In this document: one piece after another, positions 60,339 through 64,000 of the stretch
Position numbering within the stretch: the first letter of the stretch is position 1
Layout of the letters: every line of letters begins with the position of its first letter
Source: Frigoribacterium sp. SL97
Lineage (GTDB): Bacteria > Actinomycetota > Actinomycetes > Actinomycetales > Microbacteriaceae
Direction of reading: 5' to 3'
DNA: 64,000 nucleotides
Assembly (NCBI RefSeq): GCF_026625765.1
Contig: NZ_CP113062.1
Span: 930,001 to 994,000 of the forward strand
Made by a program: the position numbers and the translations under genes
The notes under the pieces: generated by a model
Database searches by the model: none
What the model saw: only the letters and a program-made list of their open reading frames with translations
Told to the model about the DNA's origin: nothing

Positions 60339-60626
60339 ATGGACGAGAAGGCGACAGGTGACGACGTGCGCTCGAGCGCGTTGTCCGAGCTCGACCGTGC
60401 CGTCCTGGACTTCGAGCAGCACGCCCCGGCCGCCGCCGGTGCCCGGGAGGCCGCCGTCCGTCGCGAGTTCGGCCTCGGGATCGTCCGCTACCAGCAACTG
60501 CTCAACTCGCTCATAGACCGACCCGCTGCACTGGCCTACGCACCCATGCTCGTCGGCCGCCTGCAGCGCCTGCGAGTCGCCCGCCGCGACGCCCGATCGA
60601 CCCGTTCGTTCGGTCCGACCCGCTGA
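60339..60626 (+). CDS. DUF3263 protein
   Basis: This 95-residue basic protein of the actinobacterial DUF3263 family has LSELDRAVLDFEQHAPAAAG and VRREFGLGIVRYQQLLNSLI, a compact helical pattern like small regulatory or RNA/DNA-binding proteins. It is followed 17 bases later by a LytR_C gene, a pairing I have seen described as frequent in this group. The function is not established. Confidence 0.82.
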   Translation: MDEKATGDDVRSSALSELDRAVLDFEQHAPAAAGAREAAVRREFGLGIVRYQQLLNSLIDRPAALAYAPMLVGRLQRLRVARRDARSTRSFGPTR

Positions 60627-60643
60627 CCCACGAGAGACCACGC

Positions 60644-61216
60644 ATGCCGAAATTCGACCGAGACCGGTTCGACGACGTCCCCGCCGACCTCGACCGGGTC
60701 GGAGCCCACCGGGCCGAGAAGCGCCCCGGCAGCGGCTGGATCGCCTTCGCCTGGGCCGCGCTGGCCGTCGGCGTCCTGGTCGGTGCCGGCGTGGTCTACC
60801 TCGGCGTCGCGAACAACAGCTTCCAGTTCGTCAACCCCTCGTCGTCGAGCACCGCCGAGGCCGGGGCTCCCGAGAGCGACACGCCGACCCCGACGGCCAC
60901 GCCGTCGGTCACCCCCCTCACCGACCCCTCACAGGTCGACCCCTCGGTGACGACCATCACCGTCCTGAACGGCACCGCCACGGCCGGGCTCGCGGGTTCG
61001 GCCTCCGAGCGGCTCGAGACCGCCGGCTGGGTCGTCGGCACCCAGGGCAACGCCAGCGAGCGCGTCGCGACGTCCACCGTCTACTACTCGGCGGCCGTCG
61101 ACGAGGCCGTGGCGCTCGGGCTCGCCCAGCAGCTCGGCATCTCGGACGTCGAGCTCACCGAGGCGTTCCCCGGGGCAGCGGTCACCGTCGTCCTCGGGGC
61201 CGACTACAGCGCCTGA
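60644..61216 (+). CDS. LytR_C-domain membrane protein
   Basis: This 190-residue protein has an acidic/basic cytoplasmic N-terminus, one membrane helix (about residues 32-54, FAWAALAVGVLVGAGVVYLG) and a Ser/Pro/Thr-rich spacer. An extracellular LytR_cpsA_psr C-terminal domain starts TTITVLNGTATAGLAGSA and contains VVGTQGNASERVATSTVYY. Such domains accompany cell-wall glycopolymer ligases; an enzyme domain is absent here. It is cotranscribed with the DUF3263 gene. Confidence 0.85.
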   Translation: MPKFDRDRFDDVPADLDRVGAHRAEKRPGSGWIAFAWAALAVGVLVGAGVVYLGVANNSFQFVNPSSSSTAEAGAPESDTPTPTATPSVTPLTDPSQVDPSVTTITVLNGTATAGLAGSASERLETAGWVVGTQGNASERVATSTVYYSAAVDEAVALGLAQQLGISDVELTEAFPGAAVTVVLGADYSA

Positions 61217-61524
61217 AGACGCCGCTCCCGCGGCATCGATCCGAGGAGGCGCGCGTCCCGTCGGGCCCTCACCGCACCTCCCGTGTTACGCCCACGTTTA
61301 ATAACCGGTGAAATCCTCGTTTTCTGCGGGTGTTTCTCGGTCGGGGCGCGCTTTTCCGCTTTTCCCGTGGTTACCATCTGGAATTGGTCGCCCCTCACGG
61401 CTCGCCGACCTGGTGTTCTGCACGAGTGACGCTGTCCCGTCCGGGTTCGCAGGTCGCTGCGTCGACGACCCGGCCCTGCAGCACCGCACGCGCCGTACCA
61501 CCACAGCAAAAGGGGAGCGACACC
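61217..61524 (+). promoter_or_regulatory. 308-base leader of the cold-shock gene
   Basis: No gene is seen here. A variant motif AGGAGGCGCGC (61244) is near the left end. From about 61290 the DNA becomes AT-richer, including the TAATAA-like element in TTTAATAACC and the T-rich run CTTTTCCGCTTTTCCCGTGG. Long leaders of this kind in cold-shock genes usually form temperature-sensitive structures; the exact start of transcription cannot be read here. Confidence 0.5.
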
Positions 61525-61728
61525 ATGGCAAACGGGACCGTGAAATGGTTCAACGCGGAGAAGGGCTACGGCTTCATCACCGTCGAGGGTGACGGCCAGG
61601 ACGTCTTCGTGCACTACTCGGCCATCGACATGAGCGGCTACAAGGTGCTCGAAGAGGGCCAGGCCGTCGTGTTCGAGGTCGGCACGGGCGACAAGGGGCC
61701 GCAGGCGGAGTCCGTCCGGCTCGCCTGA
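61525..61728 (+). CDS. Cold-shock protein (CspA family)
   Basis: This 67-residue beta-barrel RNA/DNA chaperone has the RNP1 and RNP2 motifs KGYGFITVE and DVFVHYSAI after MANGTVKWFNAEKGYGFI. AGGGGAG lies 6 bases before the ATG. The 300-base AT-richer leader fits post-transcriptional cold induction. The next gene is groL, 199 bases downstream under its own heat-shock control. Confidence 0.96.
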   Translation: MANGTVKWFNAEKGYGFITVEGDGQDVFVHYSAIDMSGYKVLEEGQAVVFEVGTGDKGPQAESVRLA

Positions 61729-61825
61729 GGCCCGTCGGAGCGCCTCGCCGCGCCCACTCCCACGCCGCACGCCGTCACGGTCCACCGTGGCGGCGTGCTC
61801 GTGCGTCCGGGCCCCGTCACGTCAC

Positions 61826-61850
61826 TTGCACTCTCATCGGGCGAGTGCCA
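61826..61850 (+). promoter_or_regulatory. CIRCE element 1 upstream of groL
   Basis: TTGCACTC (61826-61833), 9 bases, then GAGTGCCA (61843-61850) match the HrcA-binding inverted repeat with its standard 9-base spacer. One outer base differs from the perfect palindrome. Confidence 0.85.
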
Positions 61851-61860
61851 GAATCGTTGC

Positions 61861-61885
61861 TGGCACTCGCGACACGTGAGTGCCA
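61861..61885 (+). promoter_or_regulatory. CIRCE element 2 upstream of groL
   Basis: TGGCACTC (61861-61868), 9 bases, then GAGTGCCA (61878-61885) form a perfect inverted repeat with 9-base spacing. It starts 35 bases after element 1 and 43 bases before the groL start codon, overlapping the likely promoter region. Confidence 0.9.
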
Positions 61886-61927
61886 ATGCTTCTGCTTCAT
61901 GACGTCCGGGAGGGACGAAAAACACAC

Positions 61928-63547
61928 ATGGCTAAGATCATTGCTTTTGACGAAGAGGCCCGTCGTGGCCTCGAGCGTGGCCTGAACATCCTGGCCGACG
62001 CGGTGAAGGTCACGCTCGGCCCGCGTGGTCGCAACGTCGTGCTCGAGAAGAAGTGGGGCGCCCCCACCATCACGAACGACGGCGTCTCCATCGCCAAGGA
62101 GATCGAGCTCGACGACCCCTTCGAGAAGATCGGTGCCGAGCTCGTCAAAGAGGTCGCGAAGAAGACCGACGACGTCGCCGGTGACGGCACGACCACCGCG
62201 ACGGTGCTGGCCCAGGCCCTCGTCCGCGAAGGTCTGCGCAACGTCGCGGCCGGTGCCGACCCCATCTCGCTGAAGCGCGGCATCGAGAAGGCCGCCCAGG
62301 CCGTCTCCGACCAGCTGCTCGCCGACGCGAAGGACATCGAGACCAAAGAGCAGATCGCTGCCACGGCCTCGATCTCGGCCGCCGACCCCACCATCGGTGC
62401 GCTCATCGCCGAGGCGATCGACAAGGTCGGCAAAGAGGGCGTCGTCACCGTCGAGGAGAGCAACACCTTCGGCACCGAGCTCGAGCTCACCGAGGGCATG
62501 CGCTTCGACAAGGGCTACCTGTCGCAGTACTTCGTCACCGACCCCGAGCGTCAGGAGGCCGTCTTCGAGGACGCCTACGTGCTCATCGTCAACTCGAAGA
62601 TCTCGAACATCAAGGACCTGCTGCCGATCGTCGACAAGGTGATCCAGTCGGGCAAGCAGCTGCTGATCATCGCCGAGGACGTCGACGGTGAGGCCCTGGC
62701 CACGCTCGTCGTGAACAAGATCCGCGGCATCTTCAAGTCGGTCGCCGTCAAGGCCCCCGGCTTCGGTGACCGTCGCAAGGCTCAGCTCCAGGACATCGCC
62801 ATCCTCACCGGTGGTCAGGTCATCGCCGAAGAGGTCGGTCTCAAGCTCGAGAACGCGACGCTCGACCTGCTCGGCCGTGCCCGCAAGGTCATCATCACCA
62901 AGGACGAGACGACCATCGTCGAGGGTGCCGGCGACGACGAGCAGATCGCCGGCCGCGTCCGTCAGATCCGCAGCGAGATCGAGGCGACCGACAGCGACTA
63001 CGACCGCGAGAAGCTCCAGGAGCGCCTCGCGAAGCTCGCCGGTGGCGTCGCCGTCATCAAGGCGGGTGCCGCGACCGAGGTCGAGCTGAAAGAGCGCAAG
63101 CACCGCATCGAGGACGCCGTGCGCAACGCGAAGGCCGCCGTCGAAGAGGGCATCGTCGCCGGTGGTGGCGTCGCCCTCATCCAGGCCGGCAAGACCGCTC
63201 TGGCCAACCTGCAGCTCGAGGGCGACGAGGCGACGGGTGCGAACATCGTCCGCGTCGCGATCGACGCTCCCCTGAAGCAGATCGCCTTCAACGCCGGCAT
63301 GGAGCCCGGCGTCGTGGCCGACAAGGTCCGCGGGCTCGACATCGGTTGGGGCCTCAACGCCGCGACCGGCGAGTACGTCGACATGCTGGCCGCCGGCATC
63401 ATCGACCCCGCCAAGGTCACGCGCTCGGCCCTGCAGAACGCCGCGTCGATCGCCGGTCTGTTCCTCACGACCGAGGCCGTCGTCGCCGACAAGCCCGAGA
63501 AGAACCCGGCCCCGGCCGGCGACCCCTCGGGTGGCATGGACTTCTAG
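61928..63547 (+). CDS. groL: 60 kDa chaperonin GroEL
   Basis: GroEL folds proteins in an ATP-driven ring. The 539-residue protein starts MAKIIAFDEEARRGLERGLN (ATG 61928; the longer frame contains the CIRCE region). ATP site residues lie in DGVSIAKEI and DVAGDGTTTATVLAQ; the lid, intermediate and equatorial parts are all present and the C-terminus ends GGMDF. No groES lies directly upstream, so this is the stand-alone groL copy type of Actinobacteria. Two CIRCE sites imply HrcA repression and heat induction. Confidence 0.97.
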   Translation: MAKIIAFDEEARRGLERGLNILADAVKVTLGPRGRNVVLEKKWGAPTITNDGVSIAKEIELDDPFEKIGAELVKEVAKKTDDVAGDGTTTATVLAQALVREGLRNVAAGADPISLKRGIEKAAQAVSDQLLADAKDIETKEQIAATASISAADPTIGALIAEAIDKVGKEGVVTVEESNTFGTELELTEGMRFDKGYLSQYFVTDPERQEAVFEDAYVLIVNSKISNIKDLLPIVDKVIQSGKQLLIIAEDVDGEALATLVVNKIRGIFKSVAVKAPGFGDRRKAQLQDIAILTGGQVIAEEVGLKLENATLDLLGRARKVIITKDETTIVEGAGDDEQIAGRVRQIRSEIEATDSDYDREKLQERLAKLAGGVAVIKAGAATEVELKERKHRIEDAVRNAKAAVEEGIVAGGGVALIQAGKTALANLQLEGDEATGANIVRVAIDAPLKQIAFNAGMEPGVVADKVRGLDIGWGLNAATGEYVDMLAAGIIDPAKVTRSALQNAASIAGLFLTTEAVVADKPEKNPAPAGDPSGGMDF

Positions 63548-63582
63548 TCCGCAGCCGCGCGGCTCACGCCGCGCACACGCTC

Positions 63583-63613
63583 AAGGGCGGTTCCCCTCCG
63601 GGGGGCCGCCCTT
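63583..63613. terminator. Terminator after groL
   Basis: Arms 63583-63596 and 63600-63613 pair (with two mismatched bases near the middle) 36 bases past the groL stop, giving a strong GC-rich hairpin. Confidence 0.65.
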
Positions 63614-63693
63614 CGGCGTCGCCGGGGGAGAGGCGCGCCTCGTGCTCGGTGGTTCGGCCGCTTCCGCTTCCGTGGAACACGCCAGGACGTGGT

Positions 63694-63742
63694 CACGACG
63701 CCACGAGAAAACGTGGTGCAGTGCCCACGTCGTGGCGTCGTG
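63694..63742. repeat. Nested dyad-symmetry element
   Basis: Outer perfect 13-base arms (CACGACGCCACGA at 63694-63706 and its complement at 63730-63742) enclose an inner pair ACGTGG/CCACGT (63711-63716, 63725-63730) around an 8-base centre. It lies 35 bases past the convergent histidine kinase stop. It could be a bidirectional terminator or a protein-binding cruciform. Confidence 0.6.
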
Positions 63743-63776
63743 TCCAGGGCGCGGGGTGCCGGCCGTGCCGGTCGGG

Positions 63777-64000
63777 CTAGGCGGTCACGCCGGCGGGCTC
63801 GGCCGCGATGACGGCGTCGGCGGGCATCAGCGGCAGGGCCACACGGAAGGTGGCTCCACCGCCGGGGGTGTCGTCGACGTCCACCGAGCCGCCGTGGGCC
63901 GCGACGATGCCCGAGACGATGGCCAGGCCGAGGCCGCTGCCACCGGTGTCGCGCGTGCGGGACGAGTCGGCACGCCAGAACCGCTGGAAGATCTTCTCGC
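63777..64000 (-). CDS. Sensor histidine kinase, C-terminal end (5' part outside window)
   Basis: Only the last 73 residues or so are visible. They are clearly the ATPase end of a histidine kinase: KIFQRFWRADSSRTRDTGG, G2 box GSGLGLAIVSGIVAAHGG and ATFRVALPL, then a short Ala-rich tail. The stop is TAG (63777-63779). The sensor domain and partner response regulator lie beyond the right edge, so the signal is unknown. Confidence 0.88.
   Translation of the reverse strand, partial: EKIFQRFWRADSSRTRDTGGSGLGLAIVSGIVAAHGGSVDVDDTPGGGATFRVALPLMPADAVIAAEPAGVTA

Overview
The window is high-GC DNA, at a rough guess a little over 70 percent, densely packed with genes. It reads as the chromosome of an actinobacterium. 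The evidence is mycothiol synthase MshD, the essential RNA-polymerase regulator CarD, the SenX3-RegX3 phosphate two-component pair, a GlnR-type regulator, a lone GroEL under two CIRCE elements, and many GTG/TTG starts. A fused IspDF, DUF4032, DUF5997 and DUF3263 proteins and the general gene content point to Microbacteriaceae (Frigoribacterium/Curtobacterium/Rathayibacter-like); the genus is an inference. No prophage, insertion sequence, CRISPR array or rRNA was found. One tRNA gene (Thr, anticodon TGT) is present.

Bases 1-17,500 are a phosphate and housekeeping block. On the minus strand pstS-pstC run off the left edge, preceded by mutT1 and a polyphosphate kinase gene that carries two single-base frameshifts. 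Then come mshD and glnR, two small membrane proteins, a nitrobindin, ygfZ, an FUSC-type membrane protein, gpmA, phoU and senX3-regX3. Two PHO boxes with exact 11-bp periodicity sit in front of pstS and between the divergent phoU and senX3, which ties the block into one phosphate regulon. Bases 17,500-22,600 hold the conserved lpqE / carD-ispDF-cysS-rlmB neighbourhood, where the last three genes are coupled by start/stop overlaps.

Bases 22,600-43,100 are mixed accessory metabolism and transport. They include DUF4032 and a MsiK/UgpC-type ATPase, a DsbA-like protein, an AI-2E-type permease, and a DHA2 exporter with its MarR regulator (which may itself carry a frameshift). There are also a zinc alcohol dehydrogenase, ROK and PfkB kinases, a YpfJ metallopeptidase, a divergent DUF5997 / HTH-less LysR-like pair, an MFS/TetR pair and a DrrAB-type ABC exporter. 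Bases 43,300-53,200 hold the trifunctional-size PutA, a second zinc dehydrogenase and a complete head-to-head hydrocarbon (olefin) cluster, oleA-oleBC-oleD, with OleB and OleC fused and all junctions overlapping as GTGA. The right end carries a MarR/FUSC divergent pair, an acyltransferase-3 protein, msrB, a LytR_C protein, a cold-shock gene, groL and the C-terminus of a histidine kinase.

The most striking feature is not a gene. A short motif, AGGAGGCGCGG (often extended to AGGAGGCGCGGGTC), occurs exactly 23 times on both strands across the window, plus about 15 one-base variants. It lies in intergenic DNA and also inside genes in different reading frames. Three times it forms long inverted pairs that look like terminators, and four times it abuts a stop codon. 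This pattern resembles the genome-wide signal sequences (uptake or nucleoid signals) of other bacteria, and I know of no described role for it here.
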